5,607 nt of DNA from JALSRY01 sp964428275. Its GTDB lineage: Bacteria > Planctomycetota > Phycisphaerae > UBA1845 > Fen-1342. The notes under the pieces were generated by a model. The model saw nothing but the letters and a program-made list of their open reading frames with translations, made no database searches and had not been told where the DNA came from. The position numbers and the translations under genes were made by a program. The stretch is taken from NCBI GenBank assembly GCA_964428275.1, contig CAYRXN010000012.1, positions 1-5,607 of the forward strand. Direction: 5' to 3'. This document shows, piece by piece, positions 1 through 5,607 of this stretch. Numbering within the stretch: position 1 is the stretch's first letter; each line of letters starts with the position of its first letter.

Positions 1-259
1 ACGCAGTCAGGCCGAGGTCGCGCAACACGGGCAGCGCGACATCGAACTGGCAACGCAGGTTGTCGTCGAACGTGAGGCACAGGTGGTGGTCTTCAAGCGT
101 GCCGGCACACGCCCGTTCAACCCAGCGGCGAGCGGGCAGAATGCGATGCAAGTCCTGTGCTGTCAACATATTGGAGAGTTCTTCCGCTGACAGCGACCCG
201 TCGCCGGCCGGGTGGTCCCAGCCGTGGAAATGGTGAAACATGATGCCGTGGGGCCGCAT
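1..259 (-). CDS. Polysaccharide deacetylase family protein, N-terminal part (runs off left edge)
   Basis: This frame was read directly from the minus strand and is open from an ATG at 259-257 to the window edge, giving 86 residues. The start reads MRPHGIMFHHFHGWDHP, followed by GDGSLSAEEL (residues 19-28) and CLTFDDNLRCQFDVALPVL (61-79). The TFDD segment (63-66) matches the first NodB homology motif of carbohydrate esterase family 4, whose second Asp binds the metal. The usual TFDDG is TFDDN here. The family removes N- or O-acetyl groups from polysaccharides or sugar intermediates. The GIMFHHF opening resembles deacetylases found in O-antigen and exopolysaccharide clusters. A GAGGA ribosome-binding sequence (complement of 265-269) lies 5 bases upstream of the ATG and supports this start. 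The gene is divergent from the nucleotide-sugar dehydrogenase at 667, which fits a polysaccharide locus. The remaining metal ligands and catalytic His lie outside the window, so activity cannot be judged. Confidence 0.82.
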   Translation of the reverse strand, partial: MRPHGIMFHHFHGWDHPAGDGSLSAEELSNMLTAQDLHRILPARRWVERACAGTLEDHHLCLTFDDNLRCQFDVALPVLRDLGLTA

Positions 260-666
260 GGGTATCCTCGTCGTACCCGCCAGATGGTTGCGTTCCCCAC
301 ATCGGCCGGGCTTTTTCGCCGACGGCGCCGAGGGCTCGGCCGACGATGGGGAAACCTGAAATCCCATACTCTTTCGGCAGGAACGATCGGCGACTGGCGG
401 CAAAACGGGCGGTGGTCTTCAGGCACTCGGCGCCGGGCGTCTTTCTGCATGTCGGGTTCTGCCCGGCCCCCGCGGTCGTGAGCGCCTTCGCCTGCGCTGC
501 CGCGGCAAGCGGATGCGGTGCTCGCCCACCGGACATCCCCCTCGCCACGTGTTCCGGTCATCTCCTCCCCGGACAGCCGCTGGCGCGCTTGTTCGCCGCG
601 CGCACGGCGGGTAACGTACGCGTCTGCTGATCACGCGGTCTGTACTGACAGAGGGAGCATCCCCCC
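260..666. other. Divergent intergenic region, no convincing gene
   Basis: About 400 bases separate the two divergent starts. Short open frames cross it on both strands, but none has a recognisable protein motif, a good ribosome-binding site or plausible composition (they are rich in Arg, Ala, Pro and Ser). Visible small structures are a GCCGAG/CTCGGC inverted repeat at 327-340, an ATGGG/CCCAT repeat at 346-367, and a TCTGT/ACAGA hairpin at 639-652 immediately before the wbpA Shine-Dalgarno. All are short enough to be chance. The region should hold promoters for both flanking genes and could hold an operator, a leader RNA or the remains of a gene. I cannot choose between these from the sequence. 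Confidence 0.6.
589..617 (+). promoter_or_regulatory. Weak candidate sigma-70 promoter for wbpA
   Basis: TTGTTC at 589-594 and TAACGT at 612-617 are separated by exactly 17 bases and sit about 50 bases before the wbpA start codon. Each hexamer matches only three of six consensus positions, so this is a position-and-spacing argument rather than a strong motif. Confidence 0.15.
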
Positions 667-1992
667 ATGAAACTGGTCGATGAGTTCTTGCGGAAAATCG
701 AACGTCGCGAGGCGCTGGTAGGAATCGTCGGGCTCGGCTACGTCGGGCTGCCGCTGGTGCGTGAGTTCTGCGCGGCGGGGTTCAAGGTCATTGGTTTCGA
801 CGTCGATCCGTCGAAGGTCGCGGCGCTCAAGGCCGGCAAGACGTACATCCGCCATCTGCCTGCGGAACACTTCCGCAAGCTGATTCGGCAGAAGAAGTTC
901 ACGCCCACCACCGACATGAAGATGCTGCGCAAGCCGGATGCGATCCTGATCTGCGTCCCGACGCCGCTCGATCGCATGCGCGAGCCGGACATGTCCTACG
1001 TCGTCGGTACGGCCACGGAGATCGCCCGGAACCTGCGCAAGGGCCAGCTCGTCACGCTCGAATCGACGACCTACCCCGGCACGACGCGCGAGGTGCTCCA
1101 GCCGCTGTTCGACGCGCGCGGCTTCAAGCTCGACCGCGACTACTTCCTGGCCTACTCGCCCGAGCGCGAAGACCCCGGCCGCAAGGACATGACCACGCGC
1201 GATATCCCGAAGGTCGTCGGCGGCGCCGGCCCCAACAGCCAGCGCATCGCCGTGGCGCTCTACGACGCCGTCGTGTCCAAGGCCGTACCGGTCTCGAGCT
1301 GCGACGTGGCCGAGGCGTGCAAGATCGTCGAGAACGTCTACCGCTGCGTGAACATCGCCCTGGTCAACGAGCTCAAGCTCCTGTTCGATCGCATGGGCAT
1401 CGACGTGTGGGAGGTGATCGAGGCAGCCAAGACCAAGCCGTTCGGCTATCACCCGTTCTATCCCGGGCCGGGGCTCGGCGGCCACTGCATTCCGATCGAC
1501 CCGCTCTACCTGTCGTGGAAGGCCCGCGAGTTCGGCTATCCCACGCGCTTCATCGAGCTGGCGGCCGAGATCAACACGCAGATGCCCGAGCACGTGGTCG
1601 AACGCGTCGCCGCCGCCCTCAACGAACACGGCAAGCCGCTCAAGGGTTCGCGCGTGCTGGTGCTGGGGCTGGCGTACAAAAAGGACGTGGACGACGTGCG
1701 CGAGTCGCCGTCGGTCACGCTGATCGAACTGCTCCAGCAACGCGGCGCCAAGGTCGCCTACCACGACCCGTTCATCCCCTCCGGCAAGCCGATGCGCGAG
1801 CACAGCATCGAGCACATGCGCAGCGTCCCGCTCACGCCGAGCAGCCTCAAGAAGTACGACTGCGTGCTGATCTCGACCGATCACAGCAACGTGGACTACG
1901 ACATGGTCTGCCGCCACGCGCCGCTCGTCGTGGACACGCGCAACGCCACCGCGAAGAAGAAGCGCTCGCGCAAACGGGTCGTGAAGGCCTGA
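667..1992 (+). CDS. wbpA: Nucleotide-sugar dehydrogenase, UDP-N-acetylglucosamine 6-dehydrogenase (WbpA) type
   Basis: This 441-residue protein belongs to the UDP-glucose/GDP-mannose dehydrogenase family, which oxidises C6 of a nucleotide sugar to a carboxylate with two NAD+ in the cytoplasm. The N-terminal Rossmann domain has GLGYVG at 22-27. STTYPGTT (133-140) and SPERED (164-169) follow, then the central helical domain with EACKIVENVYR (216-226; K219 and N223 are the expected conserved polar residues). The catalytic segment GGHCIPIDP (271-279) carries nucleophile Cys274 and Asp278. The C-terminal domain contains LGLAYKKDVDDVRESPS (333-349). The FYPGPGLGGHCIPIDP...SWKAREFGY context is characteristic of the WbpA branch that makes UDP-GlcNAcA for O-antigen or exopolysaccharide. 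UDP-GalNAc or UDP-Glc as substrate cannot be excluded. GAGGGAG at 651-657, 9 bases upstream, supports the ATG at 667. The protein ends in a Lys/Arg-rich tail (430-440) beyond the conserved VVDTRNA. The next gene starts 61 bases downstream. Confidence 0.93.
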   Translation: MKLVDEFLRKIERREALVGIVGLGYVGLPLVREFCAAGFKVIGFDVDPSKVAALKAGKTYIRHLPAEHFRKLIRQKKFTPTTDMKMLRKPDAILICVPTPLDRMREPDMSYVVGTATEIARNLRKGQLVTLESTTYPGTTREVLQPLFDARGFKLDRDYFLAYSPEREDPGRKDMTTRDIPKVVGGAGPNSQRIAVALYDAVVSKAVPVSSCDVAEACKIVENVYRCVNIALVNELKLLFDRMGIDVWEVIEAAKTKPFGYHPFYPGPGLGGHCIPIDPLYLSWKAREFGYPTRFIELAAEINTQMPEHVVERVAAALNEHGKPLKGSRVLVLGLAYKKDVDDVRESPSVTLIELLQQRGAKVAYHDPFIPSGKPMREHSIEHMRSVPLTPSSLKKYDCVLISTDHSNVDYDMVCRHAPLVVDTRNATAKKKRSRKRVVKA

Positions 1993-2053
1993 CCGACCGC
2001 ATCTGGGCCCGGCCGTCTTCAGAGCACCGAGCCGGACACGAGACACAGCGCTC

Positions 2054-2761
2054 ATGGACGCGATGCTGCAATCCGAACGGGCCGGCGACGTGCTGCGGCT
2101 CGTGCTCGACCGGCCCGCGCGGCGCAACGCGCTCTCGCGCGCCCTGATCGTCCGGCTCGCCGAGCGGCTCCGCGAGGCCGAGCGCGACCGGGCCGTGCGG
2201 GCCGTGATCCTGACCGGGGCGCCGCCGGCGTTTTGCGCCGGGCTCGACCTGACGGAAGTGGAGGCGGCGCTGGCCGCCTCGGGCCGGTTTGACACCGGTC
2301 CGCTGGCCGATCTGCTCGATCTGATCCAGCGGCTCGAGTGCCCCGTGGTCGCCGCGGTCAACGGCGTCGCCGCGGCCGGCGGCGCGGCGCTCGTCTGTGT
2401 CTGCGACCACGTCCTGATGGCCGCGTCGGCCACGATCGGCTATCCCGGCATCCGTCGCGGACTGGTCGCGCCGGTGGTGATCCCGACGCTCGCCGCGGCG
2501 GTGGGACCGCGACGGGCGAGATCGCTGCTGCTTTCCGGGCGGATGCTGGCGGCGGACGAGGCCCTGCGCGCCGGCCTCTGCGACGAGGTGGTCGCCGACG
2601 GCGGACTGGCCGCGCAGGCACTCGCGCGGGCGCGCTCGCTGGCGGCGATCGACCCGGAGGCGCTGGCCGCGACGAAGCGTCTGCTCCGCCGGACGGCGGC
2701 GGCGCCCCGCAACCCGGCCCGGTTTCGGCGCGTCTGGCGTGCGGCGGCGAAAACCCGCTAG
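2054..2761 (+). CDS. Enoyl-CoA hydratase/isomerase (crotonase) family protein with altered catalytic positions
   Basis: The 235-residue protein has a crotonase fold: LDRPARRNALS (18-28), the first oxyanion-hole segment FCAGLDL (60-66) and the second, VNGVAAAGGAAL (102-113), then IGYPGIRRGLVAP (128-140) and the C-terminal AADEALRAGLCDEVV (166-180). These bind the acyl-CoA thioester and stabilise an enolate. Aligned by eye to rat mitochondrial enoyl-CoA hydratase, the two catalytic glutamates (GGGCEL and QPE there) are Ala112 and Gly132 here, so simple hydratase activity is doubtful. The YPxxRRGLVAP stretch resembles the methylglutaconyl-CoA hydratase-like branch. It may be an isomerase, hydrolase, another crotonase-fold enzyme or a non-catalytic homologue. 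At 235 residues it is slightly shorter than the usual 255-265. The ribosome-binding site is weak (GAG at 2040-2042), and Met4 at 2063 is an alternative start. It lies between wbpA and tal in the same direction, with no obvious pathway link to either. Confidence 0.88.
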   Translation: MDAMLQSERAGDVLRLVLDRPARRNALSRALIVRLAERLREAERDRAVRAVILTGAPPAFCAGLDLTEVEAALAASGRFDTGPLADLLDLIQRLECPVVAAVNGVAAAGGAALVCVCDHVLMAASATIGYPGIRRGLVAPVVIPTLAAAVGPRRARSLLLSGRMLAADEALRAGLCDEVVADGGLAAQALARARSLAAIDPEALAATKRLLRRTAAAPRNPARFRRVWRAAAKTR

Positions 2762-2764
2762 AAT
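2759..2764 (+). promoter_or_regulatory. Possible -10 element (TAGAAT) ahead of transaldolase
   Basis: TAGAAT at 2759-2764 matches the TATAAT consensus at five of six positions and stands out in very GC-rich sequence. It includes the stop codon of the preceding gene. No good -35 hexamer is seen 16-18 bases upstream. If used, transcription would start near 2771 and leave a leader of about 60 bases before the transaldolase start at 2831. Confidence 0.25.
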
Positions 2765-2817
2765 ACGCCGATGGGGGTTTCGATCATGAGGAATCCGGCG
2801 GCCCGCGGGTCGCCCAC

Positions 2818-2823
2818 GAGGGA
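2818..2823 (+). promoter_or_regulatory. Ribosome-binding site that fixes the transaldolase start
   Basis: GAGGGA lies 7 bases before the ATG at 2831. The in-frame upstream ATGs at 2771 and 2786 lack an equally good site, and the extra residues they would add (RNPAARGSPTRDD and similar) do not look like transaldolase. The site therefore favours 2831. Confidence 0.65.
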
Positions 2824-2830
2824 CGATACG

Positions 2831-3940
2831 ATGCAGGATCGGATCCGCAAGTACACCGAACTGGGACAGGCCATCTGGCTCGACTACATCAGCCGCGATC
2901 TGCTGACCAGCGGCAAGCTGCGCGACTGGATCAACGCCGGCGTCACGGGCATGACCTCGAACCCGTCGATCTTCCAGAAGGCCATCGCGAGCGGCAGCGA
3001 TTACGACACGCAGTTGCGCGAGCTGGCCCGCGCCGGGCGAAGCACGTACGAAACCTACGAGGCCCTCGTGATCCGCGACATCCGCGACGCCGCGGACCAA
3101 CTGCAAGCCACCTACGAGGAAAGCGACGGCGGCGACGGCTTCGTGAGCCTCGAAGTCGATCCGCAGCTCGCCGACGACACCGACAAGACCATCGCCGAGG
3201 CCCGCCGGCTGTTTCGGACGATCGAACGCCCCAACGTCATGATCAAGGTGCCCGCAACCGCCGCCGGCCTGCCGGCGATCCGCACGCTGATCGGCGAGGG
3301 GGTCAACGTCAACGTGACGCTGATCTTCTCGATCGAGATGTACGCGCAGGTCATGCAGGCCTACCTCGACGGCCTGCGGGCCCGGCTCGATGCGGGCCAG
3401 CCCGTTCGCCGCGTGGCGTCGGTCGCGTCGTTCTTCGTCAGCCGCGTCGATACGCTCGTGGACAAGCGCCTGACCGAGCGGCTCGAAGCCGGCGACATGC
3501 AGGTGGCCTCGCTGCGCGGCCAGGCGGCCATCGCCAACGCGAAGATCGCCTACGACCGCTTCAAGCACGTTTTCGGCGGCGCGCCCTTCGCCGAGTTGAA
3601 GGCCGCCGGCGCGCGGCTGCAACGCCCGCTGTGGGCCAGCACCAGCACCAAGAACCCGGCCTACGCCGATACCAAGTACGTCGATGGGCTGGTCGGTCCG
3701 GACACCGTCAACACCGTGCCGCCCCACACGCTGGAGGCGGTCTGCGACCATGGCACGCCCGCGCGGACGCTCGATCTGTACGTGGACGAGGCCTACGCCG
3801 TCATCGAGAAGCTCAAGGCAATCGGCATCGACATGAGGGAAGTGACCGACACGCTGCTCAACGACGGCGTCCGGCTCTTCGCCGAGGCCTTCGAGAAGAT
3901 GATCGCGGACATCGACGCCAAACGCCGCAGTTTTCTCTGA
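2831..3940 (+). CDS. tal: Transaldolase
   Basis: Transaldolase moves a dihydroxyacetone unit from sedoheptulose 7-phosphate to glyceraldehyde 3-phosphate in the cytoplasmic non-oxidative pentose phosphate pathway. From the start at 2831 it has 369 residues, the length of the longer bacterial Tal form rather than the roughly 220-residue TalC/fructose-6-phosphate aldolase type. Motifs in order are IWLDYISRDLL (15-25, with Asp18 as the likely catalytic acid/base), GMTSNPSIF (40-48), SLEVDP (106-111), NVMIKVPAT (135-143, with Lys139 as the Schiff-base lysine), NVNVTLIFS (159-167), ASFFVSRVD (199-207) and WASTSTKNPAYADTKYVDGL (268-287), followed by GPDTVNTVPPHT (289-300). All expected active-site segments are present, so it should be functional. 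There is no C-terminal glucose-6-phosphate isomerase fusion of the kind found in some bacteria. It starts 69 bases after the crotonase-family gene and may be co-transcribed with it or use the TAGAAT element at 2759. It converges on the lipoprotein gene. Confidence 0.96.
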   Translation: MQDRIRKYTELGQAIWLDYISRDLLTSGKLRDWINAGVTGMTSNPSIFQKAIASGSDYDTQLRELARAGRSTYETYEALVIRDIRDAADQLQATYEESDGGDGFVSLEVDPQLADDTDKTIAEARRLFRTIERPNVMIKVPATAAGLPAIRTLIGEGVNVNVTLIFSIEMYAQVMQAYLDGLRARLDAGQPVRRVASVASFFVSRVDTLVDKRLTERLEAGDMQVASLRGQAAIANAKIAYDRFKHVFGGAPFAELKAAGARLQRPLWASTSTKNPAYADTKYVDGLVGPDTVNTVPPHTLEAVCDHGTPARTLDLYVDEAYAVIEKLKAIGIDMREVTDTLLNDGVRLFAEAFEKMIADIDAKRRSFL

Positions 3941-3988
3941 CGCCGGCGGGCCCCGAAACGCATCAACAGCCCCGGCGTTGCCGGCGTC
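3939..3988. repeat. Inverted repeat in the convergent gap, possible bidirectional terminator
   Basis: GACGCCGGC (3939-3947) is perfectly complementary to GCCGGCGTC (3980-3988) across a 32-base loop. The left arm begins inside the tal stop codon and the right arm ends about 20 bases before the stop of the opposing gene. The location is right for a shared terminator. However, the loop is long, the arms have self-complementary GCCGGC cores and there is no T-run on either side, so it is not a classic intrinsic terminator. Confidence 0.35.
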
Positions 3989-4009
3989 TCCTGATCCGTC
4001 CGCAGGCGC

Positions 4010-4618
4010 CTATGGCCTGGCCCCGGACGCCTCCCGGGTTGCCGGCACCAGCGGCGGCGCCTCGACGACGAACTCGACGCGCAGAACCCGCCAGCGTCCA
4101 TCCGTGCCGCGCACGCACGTCACCTGAATGAGCGCATCGTCCGCAGGCCCGCTGGCGGGTACGACCACCGCGACCCGTCCGGCCTTGGCCGCCTTGGTCC
4201 GGTACATCCGGTCGAGATGGACGCCGTCGATGTAGTACGAGGTCGCGGACGCCCAGTTGCGGACCATCCCGTCCACCACGTCGCCCTTGCCGTTTTCGTT
4301 GATCGCCAGCTTGATCCGGGGGTGGCGGTCGATGAGCGCGATCAGTTCCTTCTCGGCGACCACTGCGCGCAGCGCCTGCCGGCAATGCGTCGCTGCGGCC
4401 TTGTCGTGCGCCGCGATCCGATCGTGCAGCTGTTTGAGCCCGGAAAACAGGCTCTGCACGGCCTGCTCGGGACTGTCGAGCGTGATCGCCGGCGGACGGA
4501 CTGGCGCGCTGTGGGCCGCCTGTCGCTGCTCGCAGGCCGGCAAGATGAGCAGCACACCCGCGAGTCCGCCCGCCAGCGCCAGCCGCCGCCAGCGTTTGCT
4601 CGTGGCCGCGCGTCTCAT
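4010..4618 (-). CDS. Predicted lipoprotein of unknown function
   Basis: This 202-residue protein begins MRRAATSKRWRR, a basic n-region, followed by a hydrophobic segment (13-27) and LPAC at 26-29. That is a plausible lipobox with Cys29 as the lipidated residue, although Pro at -2 is not the usual residue. The mature part would be anchored on the outer face of a membrane. It has an alpha-helical first half (SPEQAVQSLFSGLKQLHDRI, 49-68; VVAEKELIALIDRHP, 86-100) and a beta-rich second half ending in DGRWRVLRVEFVVE (173-186). This helix-then-sheet layout resembles small NTF2-like or MlaC-like periplasmic ligand-binding proteins, but that is only a guess by shape and I do not recognise the family. 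The start codon overlaps the metG stop (ATGA, 4615-4618), so translation is probably coupled. The same frame stays open upstream inside metG, but only this Met gives a signal peptide. The tail is Pro/Ala/Arg rich. Confidence 0.75.
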   Translation of the reverse strand: MRRAATSKRWRRLALAGGLAGVLLILPACEQRQAAHSAPVRPPAITLDSPEQAVQSLFSGLKQLHDRIAAHDKAAATHCRQALRAVVAEKELIALIDRHPRIKLAINENGKGDVVDGMVRNWASATSYYIDGVHLDRMYRTKAAKAGRVAVVVPASGPADDALIQVTCVRGTDGRWRVLRVEFVVEAPPLVPATREASGARP

Positions 4619-5607
4619 GCCATGCACCCCGGTTCGAGTTTTGCGAACAGGATCTGCGGCTCGCCCAGCTTGTGCCCCGCCGGCAGCGGCGCCGGCGCCT
4701 GCCAGCGCCACTCCGGGCGGTCCAGCCCCAGCATCGCCACCAGCCGCTCGGCCGCGCCCGGCATGAACGGATAGCTCAGCACCGCCAGGTAGTGCACGGC
4801 GTGGATGCACGTCGCGATGGCGGCGCCGCAGTCGGCGAGGTTTTCCTTGCGGGTCCGCCACGGCTCGCGCGTGCCGAAATACTGGTTGCACGCGCGGGCG
4901 TAGGCCATCATCTCTTCGAGCGCCGCCCGGTAGCGGTGCTGCTCGATGTTCTGGCCGACCTTGCGCAGCGCCTCGTCGCCGGCGGCGAGGTGGGCCTTGT
5001 CGGCGTCGGTCTGGCCGGTGGCGTCGGGCACCTTGCCGTCGAAGTACCTGGCGGCGAAGGTCAGCGAGCGGTTGACGAAATTGCCGAACGCCGCCACCAG
5101 CTCGCTGTTGTTGCGCGTCACGAAGTCTTCCGGGTCGAAGGCGGTGCGGGCCGTCTCCGGGGCGATGGCCGTCAGGTAGTAGCGCAGCGCGTCGGGATCG
5201 AAGCGCTTGAGGTACTCCTCGATCCAGACCGGCGAATCCTCGGGCGTCTTGCTCTTGGAGACCTTGGCCTCGTCGCCCTTGAGGCGGATGTTGATGAAGT
5301 TGTTGGCCACCACGTTGTAGGGCAACTGGTGCCGCCCGTCGGCCATCAGCATCGCCGGCCAGATCAGGGCGTGAAAGACCGTGTTGTCTTCGCCGATGAA
5401 GTGCACGATGGCCGTGTCCGGGTCGGACCACCACCTGGCATAGGCCGCCGCGTCGCCCTCGCGCAGCTCGCAGAGCTTGGCGGTGAACGAGACGTAGCCG
5501 ATCGGGGCGTCGAACCAGACGAACAGCACCTTGCCCCTGGCGTCCGGGTCGTCGAGCGGCACCGGCACGCCCCACGAGATGTCGCGCGTCATGGCCCGCT
5601 CGGGCAG
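4615..5607 (-). CDS. metG: Methionine--tRNA ligase, C-terminal 330 residues (runs off right edge)
   Basis: This is the C-terminal part of the class I synthetase that activates methionine with ATP and loads it on tRNA-Met. The frame is open to the right edge, so the true N-terminus, with the HIGH motif and zinc region, is outside. The Met at 5592 (AMTRDISWGVPVP) is an internal conserved residue, not a start. Counting from the window edge, visible motifs are WFDAPIGY (31-38), HFIGEDNTVFHALIWPAML (69-87) and KVSKS (115-119, a variant of the KMSKS ATP-binding loop). The anticodon-binding domain has RNNSELVAAFGNFVNR (165-180), where N176 and R180 align with E. coli Asn391 and Arg395, and REPW (247-250), where Trp250 aligns with Trp461. 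The protein ends soon after GEPQILFAKLEPG (315-327), so it lacks the extra C-terminal tRNA-binding (Trbp111/EMAP-like) domain that many bacterial MetG carry. Its stop overlaps the start of the lipoprotein gene. Confidence 0.96.
   Translation of the reverse strand: MPERAMTRDISWGVPVPLDDPDARGKVLFVWFDAPIGYVSFTAKLCELREGDAAAYARWWSDPDTAIVHFIGEDNTVFHALIWPAMLMADGRHQLPYNVVANNFINIRLKGDEAKVSKSKTPEDSPVWIEEYLKRFDPDALRYYLTAIAPETARTAFDPEDFVTRNNSELVAAFGNFVNRSLTFAARYFDGKVPDATGQTDADKAHLAAGDEALRKVGQNIEQHRYRAALEEMMAYARACNQYFGTREPWRTRKENLADCGAAIATCIHAVHYLAVLSYPFMPGAAERLVAMLGLDRPEWRWQAPAPLPAGHKLGEPQILFAKLEPGCMA

Noticed and set aside
581..596. A sigma-54-like -24/-12 promoter (TGGCGC-N5-TTCGC) before wbpA
   Set aside because: The TGGC half fits, but the second half lacks the invariant GC of TTGCA/TTGCT at the right place, and a match this loose is expected by chance in GC-rich DNA.
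346..630. A 94-residue plus-strand open frame in the divergent intergenic region
   Set aside because: It has no ribosome-binding site of note, no motif and a composition typical of random GC-rich translation. Its start falls within a small inverted repeat.
631..2433. A 600-residue open frame on the minus strand opposite wbpA and part of the crotonase-family gene
   Set aside because: It is rich in Arg, Ala, His, Asp and Val with no recognisable domain. It lies antisense to a clearly conserved enzyme and crosses gene boundaries, as expected from third-position GC bias.
2771..2830. A longer transaldolase starting at 2771
   Set aside because: The extra 20 residues do not resemble the family, and a good GAGGGA ribosome-binding site sits 7 bases before the ATG at 2831.
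1847..3751. A 634-residue open frame on the minus strand opposite the crotonase-family and tal genes
   Set aside because: It has low-complexity Arg/Gly/Asp/His composition, no motif and a span covering two real genes and the gap between them. It is a shadow of GC-rich codon use.
2338..4131. A 597-residue plus-strand open frame overlapping the crotonase-family gene and transaldolase
   Set aside because: It is the wrong reading frame of two genes with strong motifs, is Arg/Gly/Ala-rich and runs through both stops and the convergent gap.
4619..5575. In-frame extension of the lipoprotein upstream through metG (a 521-residue frame)
   Set aside because: The upstream portion is the alternative frame of metG and has no protein character. 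The signal peptide begins at the Met encoded at 4618-4616, which overlaps the metG stop.

Overview
The window is GC-rich chromosomal DNA from a bacterium, densely coded with conserved genes and without any sign of a mobile element, CRISPR array or RNA gene. The high GC content produces long open frames on the opposite strands of the real genes. The phylum cannot be fixed from this sequence. The MetG anticodon-domain motifs (RNNSELVAAFGNFVNR) are of the type I associate with Planctomycetota and Bacteroidota, and with the high GC I lean weakly towards a planctomycete such as a member of Phycisphaerae.

Layout: (1) 1-259, minus strand, is the N-terminal part of a polysaccharide deacetylase (NodB-like) that runs off the left edge. 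(2) 260-666 is a gene-poor divergent intergenic region of about 400 bases. (3) 667-1992, plus, is a WbpA-type nucleotide-sugar dehydrogenase. (4) 2054-2761, plus, is an enoyl-CoA hydratase/isomerase-family protein without the two usual catalytic glutamates. (5) 2831-3940, plus, is transaldolase. (6) 3941-4009 is a short convergent gap carrying an inverted repeat. (7) 4010-4618, minus, is a small predicted lipoprotein of unknown function, overlapping by 4 bases (ATGA) the end of (8) metG, methionyl-tRNA synthetase, minus, 4615 to beyond the right edge.

Functionally, the left third looks like one edge of a surface-polysaccharide locus. The deacetylase would modify a sugar or polymer, and WbpA would make a UDP-hexosaminuronate precursor from UDP-GlcNAc. 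The middle and right are central metabolism and translation: an acyl-CoA enzyme homologue, the non-oxidative pentose phosphate pathway and Met-tRNA charging. The three plus-strand genes have gaps of 61 and 69 bases, so they may be co-transcribed or transaldolase may have its own promoter. metG and the lipoprotein gene form a translationally coupled pair. I see no convincing evidence of an undescribed multi-gene system. The most notable points are the crotonase-fold protein with altered catalytic positions, the unknown lipoprotein coupled to metG, and the long unexplained divergent intergenic region.
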